Position numbers and translations under genes: made by a program
Notes under the pieces: generated by a model
Seen by the model: only the letters and a program-made list of their open reading frames with translations
Databases searched by the model: none
What the model was told of the DNA's origin: nothing
In this document: positions 5,979-15,497 of the stretch, in pieces
Layout: every line of letters begins with the position of its first letter
Numbering within the stretch: the first letter of the stretch is position 1
Assembly: GCA_946410305.1 (NCBI GenBank)
Contig: CAMJZV010000010.1
Span: forward strand, 33,660 to 97,659
Direction of reading: 5' to 3'
DNA length: 64,000 bases
Origin: an uncultured Prevotellaceae bacterium
Lineage (GTDB): Bacteria; Bacteroidota; Bacteroidia; Bacteroidales; Bacteroidaceae

Positions 5979-7949
5979 TTATTCGCCCTCTTTCTTGTAC
6001 TGTATGGCCAGCATGGTGAGGTCGTCGCTCTGCTCGGCAGCGCCGGCAAAGAATCGGACGGCAGCAGCCATACGCTGGACAAAGGGCATGGGCTGGCTTT
6101 CTCCATTCTCTAACAGTTCCTTGGCCATCGACAGGACTTGCTCGTCGCCAAATTGCTGATGGTGTACGTTTTCTGCCTCGTTGAGGCCGTCCGTAAACAG
6201 GAAGATGGTGGTCTGTGGGACAATGGTCGTTTCCTGGACGGTGTAATCCCAGTCATCCACCACGCCTATAGGCAGGTTGGCATCGCAGGGCAAGATGCTT
6301 ACGTCCTTACCTATCAGCAGCGGTGCATCGTGACCTGCATTGCAATAGCGCAGCACACCCGTCTGCAGGTCGAGGACGCCCACAAACATGGTGACAAACA
6401 TATTCATCTCGTTACCCTCACTCATCGAATCGTTGAGCGCTTTAGCGATGATGTGAGGTTCTGGAACATGGGCAGAGATGTTGCGGAACAGCGAGCGTGC
6501 CACAGCCATGAACATAGAGGCAGGAACGCCCTTGCCGCTGACATCACCAATACAGAAGAAGAGCTTCTCGTCGCGGATGTAGAAGTCGAAGAGGTCGCCA
6601 CCAACAGCCTTGGCGGGTGTCACCTGTCCGTAGATATCGACATCGTTACGTTCCGGATAAGGCGGGAAGGTCTTAGGCAGCATCGACATCTGGATGGCGT
6701 GGGCAATGTTCAGCTCACTCTCGATGGTAGCCTTCTCTGCCGTCGTTTCTTTCAGCTGCTCCGTATATTGCGACAGTGACTCCTGCATCTTCTTGAAGGA
6801 GTCACGCAACTGATGGATCTCGTCACGACTCTTCAACTCAGGAAGGGGCGTCTTGAAGTTACCCTTCGCAACATCCTCGGCAGAGAGTGCCAGCAGTTTG
6901 ATGGGATAGGTGGCTTTCCTTATTGCATTACGGCCGGAAACGAGTACTACCAACAGACCAATAACGATAAAGAAAAGCATGAATCCGACAAAGATATACG
7001 AAAGGACCTTCAACAATATCGTTGGGAAAGCCAGACCGATAGTCCACGTCGTGTATTTGATGGGGTGAGTGGTGACAGAACACTCCATATCCTCCAGCGA
7101 CAGTTCTTCACTATATGATTCGTCATCTCTTGAGTTTACAATCTCTTGACAAGCATCATTTGGGTCGTCAGTGACATTGTCTTGGAACTTCTTATGGATG
7201 ATATATTCCTGTTTAGGATGTGACAGGTAAGTTCCAGCAGAATCGATGACGAAGTAATAGGGTAAAAACTCATTGTCCTTCGATTTTAACGCTTCCAGTT
7301 TACCACTAAACCAGTAGAGAGACATGTCTACACCCAGAATAGCCACAACACGCTGCTGACGATCGTGGATGGGAACAAGATAGGACACCAAAGGTGTCTC
7401 GTGATCCATACCTTCTAAGAACGGTTTCGACCAATAACTGCTATCCCTGGTGACAGCCTCCTGAAACCATTCAGCATTCAGATAGTCATGGGTCTTGCTG
7501 CCGATTGTCAGCTTCTCGATAGTCGTACTGTCACGGCGCACAGCATAGGGGCAGAACCAATGGCCTTTCTGTGGATAGTAGTCAGCCACAAAACTGATGC
7601 CACAGCTGCGGATACGGGTATTAGTGCGTAGCATACCCTCCATGATGTCGTACAACTTGTCGGGATTGTCGAGGTTGTCCTCAATGAAAGGAGCCGTATT
7701 GACTGAAGCCACATAAACATCCGAGGTAATGCGACGCACCACCTCATACTTGCCACTTAACAACCTTTTGGCAAACAGTTCAGCAACAAAATAGGTAGCA
7801 CTGAAGCTTATGAAGAAGAGGATACAGGTCGGTATGCCCATGAAGATGAGCATGCGGAGCATGATACGACGTGTCAGACGCTTACCAAAGGATTTAGGAT
7901 AGGGATTGGCTGACTTCTTCCTGAATATGTTCAATAGGTTATTAAGCAT
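5979..7949 (-). CDS. Membrane sensor SpoIIE/RsbU-type PP2C phosphatase
   Basis: This 656-aa protein has, in order, a transmembrane helix (about 29-55), a periplasmic Cache-like sensor (about 60-300), a second helix (about 305-335), a HAMP linker (about 340-390), a short coiled coil, and a SpoIIE-type PP2C domain (about 420-650). PP2C metal-binding landmarks are visible: GGDLFDF, then GDVSGKGVPASM, FVGVLDLQTG, YCNAGHDAPLL, LFTDGLNEA and a final SDDLTMLAI. Such enzymes dephosphorylate an anti-sigma-factor antagonist or similar Ser/Thr target in response to an external signal. The gene is the last of the run that begins at mraZ, 15 bp after the symporter gene. No cognate kinase or antagonist lies nearby, so the target is unknown. 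Confidence 0.9.
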   Translation of the reverse strand: MLNNLLNIFRKKSANPYPKSFGKRLTRRIMLRMLIFMGIPTCILFFISFSATYFVAELFAKRLLSGKYEVVRRITSDVYVASVNTAPFIEDNLDNPDKLYDIMEGMLRTNTRIRSCGISFVADYYPQKGHWFCPYAVRRDSTTIEKLTIGSKTHDYLNAEWFQEAVTRDSSYWSKPFLEGMDHETPLVSYLVPIHDRQQRVVAILGVDMSLYWFSGKLEALKSKDNEFLPYYFVIDSAGTYLSHPKQEYIIHKKFQDNVTDDPNDACQEIVNSRDDESYSEELSLEDMECSVTTHPIKYTTWTIGLAFPTILLKVLSYIFVGFMLFFIVIGLLVVLVSGRNAIRKATYPIKLLALSAEDVAKGNFKTPLPELKSRDEIHQLRDSFKKMQESLSQYTEQLKETTAEKATIESELNIAHAIQMSMLPKTFPPYPERNDVDIYGQVTPAKAVGGDLFDFYIRDEKLFFCIGDVSGKGVPASMFMAVARSLFRNISAHVPEPHIIAKALNDSMSEGNEMNMFVTMFVGVLDLQTGVLRYCNAGHDAPLLIGKDVSILPCDANLPIGVVDDWDYTVQETTIVPQTTIFLFTDGLNEAENVHHQQFGDEQVLSMAKELLENGESQPMPFVQRMAAAVRFFAGAAEQSDDLTMLAIQYKKEGE

Positions 7950-7964
7950 GGTTACTGTCTCTTT

Positions 7965-9338
7965 TTATGGTGTGTTAGTTGTATCTTCCTGCATCTCCTC
8001 ATCCAGCCGATTGGCCCACAGATACCTATTCGTTTCACGAGCCGCCACACCGCTTAGCAGCAGCAAGGCTATCAGGTTAGGAATAGCCATCAGCGCATTC
8101 ATGCAGTCGGCAATATTCCAGATGATGTCGAGGTTGATGATGCTGCCAAAGAACAGGGCAACGATATAGAGGATGCGATAGAAACGGTTGATACGGTGTC
8201 CCTCGATATAGTTTACGGCACTCTCACCATAGTAGCTCCAGCCAAGAATGGTGCTGAAGGCGAAAGTCAAGATGCCAAAGGTAAGCAACGGGGCACCAAC
8301 GTAGGGTATTTTTGAGAAGGCGACCTTCGTTAAGGCTGCTCCATCGGCATAGGAGATATCCGGATAAGCAATGATACTGCTAACGAGTACCAGTCCTGTG
8401 AGGGCACAGATGACTACGGTATCCCAAAAGGTTCCAGTACTAGACACCAGCGCCTGACGCACAGGGTTGCGCGTCTGGGCGGCAGCAGCCACGATGGGCG
8501 CAGAACCCATACCGCTCTCGTTAGAGAACAAGCCACGGGCAATTCCATAACGAGCAGCCATCATCACTGTAGCACCCACAAAACCACCACCTGCTGCCGA
8601 GGGGTTAAAGGCAGCATTGATGATGAGCCGGACAGCAGGCCACACATATGCATGATTGATAGAGAGAATGACAATACACCCTACCACATAAAGCACGGCC
8701 ATGAAGGGCACAAGAATGGTACATACACGGGCTATGGCCTTGACACCTCCCAAGATGACAGCAGCCGTCAACAGACAAACCACCACACCGATGATCCAAG
8801 TTTCGATACCAAAAGTCTCATGAGCTAGCAGGGCAATACTATTGGCCTGTACCGTACAACCAATACCAAATGATGCCAAGGCCGTAAAGACGGCAAACAG
8901 TATCGCCAGCCACTTCATGTTAAGACCACGCTCCAAGGCATACATCGGACCACCATACATCTGTCCATTGTCCGCCTTGACGCGGTATTTCACGGCTAAC
9001 AACCCCTCTGCATACTTTGTAGACATGCCGAAGATGCCTGTCAGCCAACACCACAGAACAGCACCAGGACCTCCTAGAGCAACGGCTGTGGCCACACCAA
9101 CGATATTACCCGTACCGATAGTGGCTGCCAGTGCAGTGGCTAAAGCGCCAAACTGACTGACATCACCTTCAGCACCAGGGTCTTTCTTCACCGACAGGCG
9201 AATACCCGTCAGTAGCTTTCTTTGTGGGAAGCGCAGGCGAATGGTCAGAAACACATGGGTTCCTAACAAAAGGATAATCATCGGCCAACCCCACAGGAAG
9301 CCACTTACCAGTGAGAAAAACGCATTAATCGTCTCCAC
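7965..9338 (-). CDS. Alanine/glycine:cation symporter (AGCS family)
   Basis: This 457-aa inner-membrane protein has 10 or more hydrophobic segments and AGCS signatures: FGALATALAATIGTGNIVGV near residue 65, the GGPGAVLWCWL segment, and GLFSNESGMGSAPIVAAAAQ near residue 270. AGCS carriers import alanine or glycine with Na+ or H+. It lies 14 bp after ftsZ and 15 bp before the PP2C gene, so it is probably cotranscribed with the division genes. A link to alanine supply for peptidoglycan is possible but speculative; substrate cannot be told from sequence by eye. Confidence 0.9.
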   Translation of the reverse strand: METINAFFSLVSGFLWGWPMIILLLGTHVFLTIRLRFPQRKLLTGIRLSVKKDPGAEGDVSQFGALATALAATIGTGNIVGVATAVALGGPGAVLWCWLTGIFGMSTKYAEGLLAVKYRVKADNGQMYGGPMYALERGLNMKWLAILFAVFTALASFGIGCTVQANSIALLAHETFGIETWIIGVVVCLLTAAVILGGVKAIARVCTILVPFMAVLYVVGCIVILSINHAYVWPAVRLIINAAFNPSAAGGGFVGATVMMAARYGIARGLFSNESGMGSAPIVAAAAQTRNPVRQALVSSTGTFWDTVVICALTGLVLVSSIIAYPDISYADGAALTKVAFSKIPYVGAPLLTFGILTFAFSTILGWSYYGESAVNYIEGHRINRFYRILYIVALFFGSIINLDIIWNIADCMNALMAIPNLIALLLLSGVAARETNRYLWANRLDEEMQEDTTNTP

Positions 9339-9352
9339 GCCGTCACCAGATC

Positions 9353-10675
9353 TTATGCAAACTTAATGGTACCCTGAATGACCTCTGGCTGTGCCTCAGC
9401 CTTTTGCTGGGGTTCCTCACCAGTGGCCTGCTGATAGATACTATCCAGTATCTCGCGAGTACGCTTGTAAGTCGGTGTCTGCTCAACAGCTGAGATTACA
9501 TCGTCGTTGTCCAGGTCATCAGGACGGAACAGGAAGATATGCGGACGACGCTTGTAGCGCTTGCTGGAACCGTCGCCGCCATAGTAGCGGTTACGACGAT
9601 CCTGACGCTGGGCTTCCTTCTCCTGCTCAGCAGCGATGCGGGTAGCCTCCTCCTGCGTATTATGACGCTGGCGGTGGTTGGTCATACCGTCAACACGATC
9701 GATACCAAAACCTGTAGCCAGAATGGTGACCTTCACCTTCTTGCCCAGTTCCGGGTCGGTAGCCAGTCCCCACTTGATTTCGAAGTCATTGCCGAACTTG
9801 CCCATGAAGTCGTTGATGTCGTTCATCTCCTCCATCATCAGAGAGTCCTTGCCATCCTTGGTACCAGCGAAATTGATGCTGAGCAGGATCTTCTTGGAGT
9901 TGAAGACGTCGTTCTCGTTGAGCAGCGGAGAGTTCAAGGCGTCTTCGATGGCCTTGCGCACACGTCCCTCGCCCTCACCGTAACCGGTAGACATGATAGC
10001 TACGCCACCGTCCTTCAATACGGTCTTCACATCGTTGAAGTCCAAGTTGATAATACCGTGAACGGTGATGATCTCAGCGATAGACTTAGCAGCTACTGAC
10101 AGTGTGTCGTCAGCCTTACCAAATGCGTCGAGCACGGTGAGCTCAGGATAGATCTCACGCAAACGCTCATTGTTGATAACCAGCAAGGCATCGACATGCT
10201 TTGACATCTCCTCGACACCATCCAGTGCCTGGTCAATCTTACGGTCACCCTCAAAGCGGAAAGGAATGGTGACGATACCTACAGTAAGGATACCCATTTC
10301 CTTAGAAACACGGGCTACTACAGGAGCTGCACCTGTTCCAGTACCACCGCCCATACCAGCAGTAATAAAGGCCATACGGGTTCCGTCGTTGAGTACGTTC
10401 TTGATATCTTCCAGACTCTCCTCAGCAGCAGCACGGGCCTTTTCAGGACGGTTACCGGCGCCAAGTCCCTCCTTACCCAGTTGCAAATGTACGGGTACAG
10501 GTGAGTCGTTCAATGCCTGATTATCAGTATTACAGAGTACGAAGGTCACGTCATGAATACCTTCACGATACATGTGGTTGACAGCATTACCGCCACCGCC
10601 ACCAACACCAATCACCTTGATGATGCTGTTCTCCTTTTCGGGTTCTCCGAAGTCGAGCAATATATTGTTGTCCAT
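9353..10675 (-). CDS. ftsZ: Cell division protein FtsZ
   Basis: This 440-aa tubulin homologue forms the Z ring. Visible motifs are the N-terminal GVGGGGGNAVNHM, the GTP-binding signature GGGTGTG near residue 110, and the T7-loop region INLDFNDVKTVL that completes the GTPase site of the next subunit. The globular core ends near residue 330. The rest is a long Arg/Gln/Asp-rich linker and a C-terminal segment (TPTYKRTREILDSIYQQ, ending QGTIKFA) differing from the proteobacterial C-terminal peptide. It is preceded by a 69-bp spacer of simple repeats after ftsA and followed after 14 bp by the symporter gene. Confidence 0.98.
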   Translation of the reverse strand: MDNNILLDFGEPEKENSIIKVIGVGGGGGNAVNHMYREGIHDVTFVLCNTDNQALNDSPVPVHLQLGKEGLGAGNRPEKARAAAEESLEDIKNVLNDGTRMAFITAGMGGGTGTGAAPVVARVSKEMGILTVGIVTIPFRFEGDRKIDQALDGVEEMSKHVDALLVINNERLREIYPELTVLDAFGKADDTLSVAAKSIAEIITVHGIINLDFNDVKTVLKDGGVAIMSTGYGEGEGRVRKAIEDALNSPLLNENDVFNSKKILLSINFAGTKDGKDSLMMEEMNDINDFMGKFGNDFEIKWGLATDPELGKKVKVTILATGFGIDRVDGMTNHRQRHNTQEEATRIAAEQEKEAQRQDRRNRYYGGDGSSKRYKRRPHIFLFRPDDLDNDDVISAVEQTPTYKRTREILDSIYQQATGEEPQQKAEAQPEVIQGTIKFA

Positions 10676-10744
10676 AGTTTTTCTTTTTTCGATATTACGA
10701 TATTTCGAAGTTTCGATATTTCGATGTTTCGATGTTTCGAAGTG
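10676..10744 (-). repeat. Short-unit repeat spacer before ftsZ
   Basis: The 69-bp gap between ftsA and ftsZ consists largely of variants of an 8-9 nt unit reading TCGAAATA or TCGAAACA on the minus strand, ending in an A-rich stretch before the ftsZ ATG. A closely similar stretch lies at 28312-28349 just before the PqqD-like gene, in the same orientation relative to that gene. Confidence 0.7.
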
Positions 10745-12193
10745 TTATTCTTCCTCTTCGACAATCTTGGTCGCTGCACTCTTCAGCCAACGGCCGAACT
10801 TGCTCAGAGGACTATTGCGGCGGCGCTCCTCGGCCTCCTCACGAGCCTTACGCTCAGCCTCTTCACGAGCCAGGCGTTCCTCCTCTTCTTTCTTAAGGCG
10901 GGCTTCCTCTTCTGCACGGCGAATCTCCTCAGCAGTACGTACCACACCGGCAGGTGTCTCTGTTGCCGTACGGGCACGACGCTGCTCAGGGGTGTCGATA
11001 GTTCCTGGGCGCTGTGCTGCAAAGAGGTCACCATTAGGATCATACTCGCCACCAGCACAATTGATATCGCCCTTAGCCAAAAGGCCCAAAACGGTATTCA
11101 TGCGTCCGTCACGGGCTGTCACCTCAGCAATCTGTGACGTGATGGTCTGGGTAACAAATTTCGCAATACGAATCTTGTCAATGTGCGTATAGTTCTGGAA
11201 GGCTTTCTCGATATCCTTCATATTCGAGCCGCCACCCGTCAGGATGATACCGCCCAGCAGCTTGTCGCAGTAATCCTCAGGGACCTGACACCACACGTTG
11301 GCAATAATCTCCTCCAGACGACCCTCGACAATCTCAATGAATTTGCGTGTCTCTACCTGACGGTCCTGGTCGATAGAGTACTTCATGTTATTGTCGATTT
11401 CGTTGTTCTCGGTATATGCACAACCGTACTTAATCATCATGTGCTCTGCCGTACGCTCCTCCATCTGGAGTGAGGCAATGTCCTTAACGATGTTGTTGAA
11501 ACCAAGAGGAATAACGGCCAGATGACGCAAGATATTCTTTGAATAGACGCTGACAGTCGTCGTGTCAGCACCCAAGTCAACAAGGGCACAACCAGAGCGA
11601 CGCTCAGCCTCCGTCAGCACGCTGTCGGCAAGCGCCAAGGGAGCGAGATACATCTCAGCGACATTGATGCCTGCATTCTCAAAGCACTTATTGAGGTTCT
11701 TATAGAAACTCTTGCGCTGGAGGATATTCAAGAAGTTACCCTCAATGCGACTGCACTGGATACCTACAGGGTCAAGCTGGTATTGGGCGTCGACCTTGTA
11801 CTCCTGTACTGCAGCATCGAGAATCTCCTGGTCAGGATAGTTTACGTTGCGGTTGTCATCCATCAGTTCAATAACCATGTCTTGTGTAACGACAGTATCG
11901 TCAGGAAGATCCTTGCCGATAACGTTGTGAATAGAGCGGATAGACTGACCAGCGACACCTACATAAACCTGTGTGATGGTCGTCTTCAGTTGTTTCTCCA
12001 GACGGCTGACAATGGATGTCAGACTCTGGGCGGTCTTGTCGATGTTGTAAACCACACCCTTACGGATAAATGATGAAGAATCCTCCTTGACACATGCCAG
12101 CACCTGAATGCTGCCGTCAAGGTTCTTCTTACCCGCGATACCGGTCATCTTGGATGACCCCAGTTCGATAGCTACAATAAATTCCTTTGGCAT
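10745..12193 (-). CDS. ftsA: Cell division protein FtsA
   Basis: This 482-aa actin-fold ATPase tethers FtsZ to the membrane. The actin-like phosphate and adenosine motifs are seen as VAIELGSSKMTGIAG at the start, GCALVDLGADTTTVSVY near residue 205, and GGIILTGGGSNM near residue 315. After the core (about residue 400) there is a stretch of roughly 45 residues rich in Glu, Arg and Ala, probably a coiled coil or single helix. A short C-terminal segment around FGRWLKSAATKI follows and should be the membrane-binding amphipathic helix. It lies 20 bp after ftsQ. Confidence 0.97.
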   Translation of the reverse strand: MPKEFIVAIELGSSKMTGIAGKKNLDGSIQVLACVKEDSSSFIRKGVVYNIDKTAQSLTSIVSRLEKQLKTTITQVYVGVAGQSIRSIHNVIGKDLPDDTVVTQDMVIELMDDNRNVNYPDQEILDAAVQEYKVDAQYQLDPVGIQCSRIEGNFLNILQRKSFYKNLNKCFENAGINVAEMYLAPLALADSVLTEAERRSGCALVDLGADTTTVSVYSKNILRHLAVIPLGFNNIVKDIASLQMEERTAEHMMIKYGCAYTENNEIDNNMKYSIDQDRQVETRKFIEIVEGRLEEIIANVWCQVPEDYCDKLLGGIILTGGGSNMKDIEKAFQNYTHIDKIRIAKFVTQTITSQIAEVTARDGRMNTVLGLLAKGDINCAGGEYDPNGDLFAAQRPGTIDTPEQRRARTATETPAGVVRTAEEIRRAEEEARLKKEEEERLAREEAERKAREEAEERRRNSPLSKFGRWLKSAATKIVEEEE

Positions 12194-12213
12194 CTCTTAC
12201 ATATTTTATGTTT

Positions 12214-12957
12214 TTATCTTTTCTTGCAAATAATCTGATTGTCGAACTCGACATTAATATAGGAGTACTTGTTCCACCCCGCCTTGGAGAGTCCATATTT
12301 ATAGAACTTCTCCAGACGTGATAATTTCCGTTCTAGATTGGAGGGACTGCCGAGGTAGACAATATGATCACCAACCCGGGGCACCATCTCTATAGAACCA
12401 TCGGACAGCACGTTAAGCTGCTCAACCTGACAACCCCAGAAGGGGGTATTCAGCAGGTAGCAGCCGATGTCTTTCAACACCTTCTGGGCGTATTTCTGTT
12501 GAATGGCTCCTGTGGCTACCACCAGATTGCTGGCAAAATGTGTGTTCGGCATGATGTTACCATGCTCGTCAACATAGTAATCATCACCATTGTCCGCCTT
12601 GACACGAATGACGGGCAGGCGCTGGTCAATCGTGATATTGACATGACCGGTCTGTGTCTTGTAACACTGGACATCCTTGATGAACGGATTCTTCTGTAAC
12701 TGCTCCTCGATGTTACGGATATCCACATGGCTCATCTGGTCGCCAATAGGATAACACCGCGAACGCTGGAGCAAAGTCTTGATCTCTTCTTGGTCAAGAA
12801 AGCCCTTTACAGAACCATCCTCAATATGAATGTTCACCTCGCGACATATATTACCTGACTCATCAGGGCTATTGAAAGCGGTGATGGCCAGTACGAGGTA
12901 GGCACCTAATAGGATGTCCGCCAGAACGATAGCTGTTTGTTTCCAGTTAATAGTCAC
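12214..12957 (-). CDS. ftsQ: Cell division protein FtsQ
   Basis: This 247-aa bitopic protein has an N-terminal transmembrane helix (about residues 9-27, TAIVLADILLGAYLVLAI) followed by a periplasmic POTRA-like region (about 45-115, containing IRNIEEQLQKNPFIKDVQCY) and a beta domain. That is the FtsQ/DivIB architecture. It links the cytoplasmic division proteins with the septal synthase complex. Position between murC and ftsA is the usual one. It starts 14 bp after murC ends. The family is recognised from layout more than from strong motifs. Confidence 0.92.
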   Translation of the reverse strand: MTINWKQTAIVLADILLGAYLVLAITAFNSPDESGNICREVNIHIEDGSVKGFLDQEEIKTLLQRSRCYPIGDQMSHVDIRNIEEQLQKNPFIKDVQCYKTQTGHVNITIDQRLPVIRVKADNGDDYYVDEHGNIMPNTHFASNLVVATGAIQQKYAQKVLKDIGCYLLNTPFWGCQVEQLNVLSDGSIEMVPRVGDHIVYLGSPSNLERKLSRLEKFYKYGLSKAGWNKYSYINVEFDNQIICKKR

Positions 12958-12971
12958 AGTTCAAATAATTA

Positions 12972-14354
12972 TTATATATGAGCCTTTTCTTTCAATATTC
13001 TTGCCATCTCAGGCACCTGATTATCCAAATCACCAGCTCCCAGGACGATGAGTACCTCAAAGGAGTGTTCCTTGACGAACGACAGTACGTCATCCTTGTT
13101 AATCATCTGTTTCTCAATGCCAGGACGCAAATTGTCATAGATGAGTGCTGACGTGACACCCTCAATGGGCTGTTCACGAGCTGGATAGATTTCAGTGAGG
13201 ATGACTTCATCCAACAGACTCAGCGCATCAGCAAAGTCATGATAGAAGTCACGAGTACGGGTATACAGATGTGGCTGGAAGATGGCCGTAATCTTACGGT
13301 CCTTGTACAACTCACGGATGCTGCGGGCACTCTGCAGGATCTCCTTCGGATGGTGGGCATAGTCGCTCAGGAACACCAGCTTATCGGTCTTGATCTTGAA
13401 GTCAAAGCGGCGCTCCACGCCACCATAAGTCATCAAGCCAATGCGCAACTCCTCAGCGGTACATCCTGCCAACTGTGCCATAGCCATAGCAGCGATACCA
13501 TTCTCGATATTGATGGGAATGGGTTGTCCCAGCTCTATATTCTTCACCGACTCGATGGGCGAGATGAAGTCGAATGTAATCTCTCCATTCTCGATGCGGA
13601 TGTTCTCTGCATGGAAGTCACCCTCTGTCAGCGCGTAGTCATAGCGACGCACACCAGCAGGCAGGTTCTCCTGCATCTCCAAACCACGATGGATAATCAG
13701 GGCACCCTCAGGCTGGATAAGTTCTGTATAGTGACGGAAACTCTCCAGATAAGCTTCCTTGGTGCCATAGATATCCAGATGGTCAGGGTCTGTTGACGTG
13801 ATGACGGTCATATAAGGGCTGAGCCAGTGGAAGGAACGGTCAAACTCGTCGGCCTCGATAACCACGAAGTCGGAGTCAGAGAGAATATAGTTCGTACCAT
13901 AGTTCTTGGAGATACCACCCAAGAAAGCGTTACAGTCGAGGTGGCTCTGGTGCATGATATGGGCACACATCGTCGACGTCGTCGTCTTACCATGGGTACC
14001 AGCCACACACAGTCCCTTGTGCTGACGGGTCAGTGTTCCCAACACCTGCGCACGCTTCTGTATCTCGAACCCGTTCTCACGGAAGTATATGAGTTCCTTG
14101 TGATCGGCAGGAATGGCTGGGGTATAGATGATGAGACAGCTCTCTTTCTTACGACAGGCATGGGGAATCTCGTCGACATTCTCCTCGTAATGGATGAGCA
14201 TTCCTTCCTTCTCCAGTTGACGGGTCAGGGTGCTGGGTGTCTTGTCGTAACCAGCCACCACCAGGCCACGCTTGATGAAATAACGGGCGATGGCACTCAT
14301 ACCGATACCACCAGCACCTACAAAATAAACAGCTTTAATATCTTTCAGTTCCAT
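12972..14354 (-). CDS. murC: UDP-N-acetylmuramate--L-alanine ligase
   Basis: This 460-aa cytoplasmic ligase adds L-alanine to UDP-MurNAc using ATP. The N-terminal Rossmann domain begins VYFVGAGGIGMSAIARY. The ATP-binding loop GTHGKTTTSTM lies near residue 118. HHPKEI in the C-terminal domain and a conserved FQPHLYTRTRDFY segment are typical of MurC. It follows murG after a 24-bp gap that contains a short tandem repeat based on CCCATTAA. Confidence 0.97.
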   Translation of the reverse strand: MELKDIKAVYFVGAGGIGMSAIARYFIKRGLVVAGYDKTPSTLTRQLEKEGMLIHYEENVDEIPHACRKKESCLIIYTPAIPADHKELIYFRENGFEIQKRAQVLGTLTRQHKGLCVAGTHGKTTTSTMCAHIMHQSHLDCNAFLGGISKNYGTNYILSDSDFVVIEADEFDRSFHWLSPYMTVITSTDPDHLDIYGTKEAYLESFRHYTELIQPEGALIIHRGLEMQENLPAGVRRYDYALTEGDFHAENIRIENGEITFDFISPIESVKNIELGQPIPINIENGIAAMAMAQLAGCTAEELRIGLMTYGGVERRFDFKIKTDKLVFLSDYAHHPKEILQSARSIRELYKDRKITAIFQPHLYTRTRDFYHDFADALSLLDEVILTEIYPAREQPIEGVTSALIYDNLRPGIEKQMINKDDVLSFVKEHSFEVLIVLGAGDLDNQVPEMARILKEKAHI

Positions 14355-14378
14355 AATGGGTTTAATGGGTCTTATGGG
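14355..14378 (-). repeat. CCCATTAA-type repeat between murG and murC
   Basis: The short gap and the adjoining bases hold repeated variants of CCCATTAA or CCCATAAG on the minus strand, just before the murC ATG. A comparable simple repeat of a different unit lies in front of mraY and another in front of ftsZ. Confidence 0.55.
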
Positions 14379-15497
14379 TTAATGGGCTTGTTCAGCCAGT
14401 TTAAGCACTTCTTTGGCGATGATATCGGCAGAATCGGGCAACGCCATCTTCAGGATATTCTCACTCAGACTCTTTAGCTTGGCAGCATCGTGTACCGTAT
14501 CGATGGCCATAGGCAATAGCAGCTTGTCAGCCTCACGGTCCTTGACATAGAGGGCAGCCTGCTTGTTGACCAATGCCAACGCATTTTTGGTCTGATGGTC
14601 TTCTGCTACATTCGGTGAGGGCACCAAAATCACAGGAACCCCCAGCAGACAGAACTCGCTGATGCTACCTGCTCCAGCACGACTGATAACGAGGTCGGCA
14701 GCCTTATAGGCAGCACCCATATCACTGATGAAGTCGGTCACAACCAGATTATCGGGCTTACCGTCCTTCAGACGTTCTGCAATCTCGGCACTATAATACT
14801 TACCCGTCTGCCAAACAAACTGCACATCAGCATTCTGGCGAACAAGGTCGAGGTGCTGTAGCACGCTCTCATTGATGGTACGAGCACCCAGCGAACCACC
14901 GACCAAGAGAATGGTCTTCTTACTGGGGTCGAGGCCGAAAGTCTTGACAGCCTCATCACGAGTCAGGGTGGTATCAAGCAACTGCTGACGAACGGGGTTG
15001 CCTGTCAGCATCAACTTCTCAGCGGGGAAGAAGCGCTCCATGCCCTCATAAGCCACACAAATCTTGGCAGCTTTCTTGGCAAGCGTCTTGTTGGCCAGTC
15101 CTGCGTAACTGTTCTGCTCTTGCAGCAGGGTGGGAATACCCAATGCGTTGGCAGCACCCAAGGCTGCACTGCTGGCATAACCTCCTACACCTACAGCCAC
15201 CTGAGGGTCAAACTGGCGAAGCAGCTTCTTGGCCATACGCTTACTGCGCAGATAGTCAATAGCTACACCAATATTTCCCAGCTTCCATAACGGACGCAGG
15301 AAACCACGGATGGGCAGACCCTCGATATCATAGCCGGCAGCAGGTACACGCTGCATTTCCATACGACCTTGTGCACCGACAAACAGAATCTTGGCATCAG
15401 GACGCAAAGCCTTGATGGCGTTGGCGATAGACACAGCGGGGAAGATATGGCCTCCCGTACCGCCACCACTGATAATGACTCTTAACTCGTTACTCAT
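14379..15497 (-). CDS. murG: UDP-GlcNAc:lipid I GlcNAc transferase MurG
   Basis: This 372-aa GT28 glycosyltransferase converts lipid I to lipid II at the inner face of the membrane. It shows the glycine-rich loop ISGGGTGGHIFPA at residues 9-21, a second loop GVGGYASSAALGAA, the LLVGGSLGARTIN segment, and the nucleotide-sugar site around ISRAGAGSISEFCLLGVPVI. The start overlaps the ftsW stop by 4 bp, so translation is probably coupled. Confidence 0.98.
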   Translation of the reverse strand: MSNELRVIISGGGTGGHIFPAVSIANAIKALRPDAKILFVGAQGRMEMQRVPAAGYDIEGLPIRGFLRPLWKLGNIGVAIDYLRSKRMAKKLLRQFDPQVAVGVGGYASSAALGAANALGIPTLLQEQNSYAGLANKTLAKKAAKICVAYEGMERFFPAEKLMLTGNPVRQQLLDTTLTRDEAVKTFGLDPSKKTILLVGGSLGARTINESVLQHLDLVRQNADVQFVWQTGKYYSAEIAERLKDGKPDNLVVTDFISDMGAAYKAADLVISRAGAGSISEFCLLGVPVILVPSPNVAEDHQTKNALALVNKQAALYVKDREADKLLLPMAIDTVHDAAKLKSLSENILKMALPDSADIIAKEVLKLAEQAH

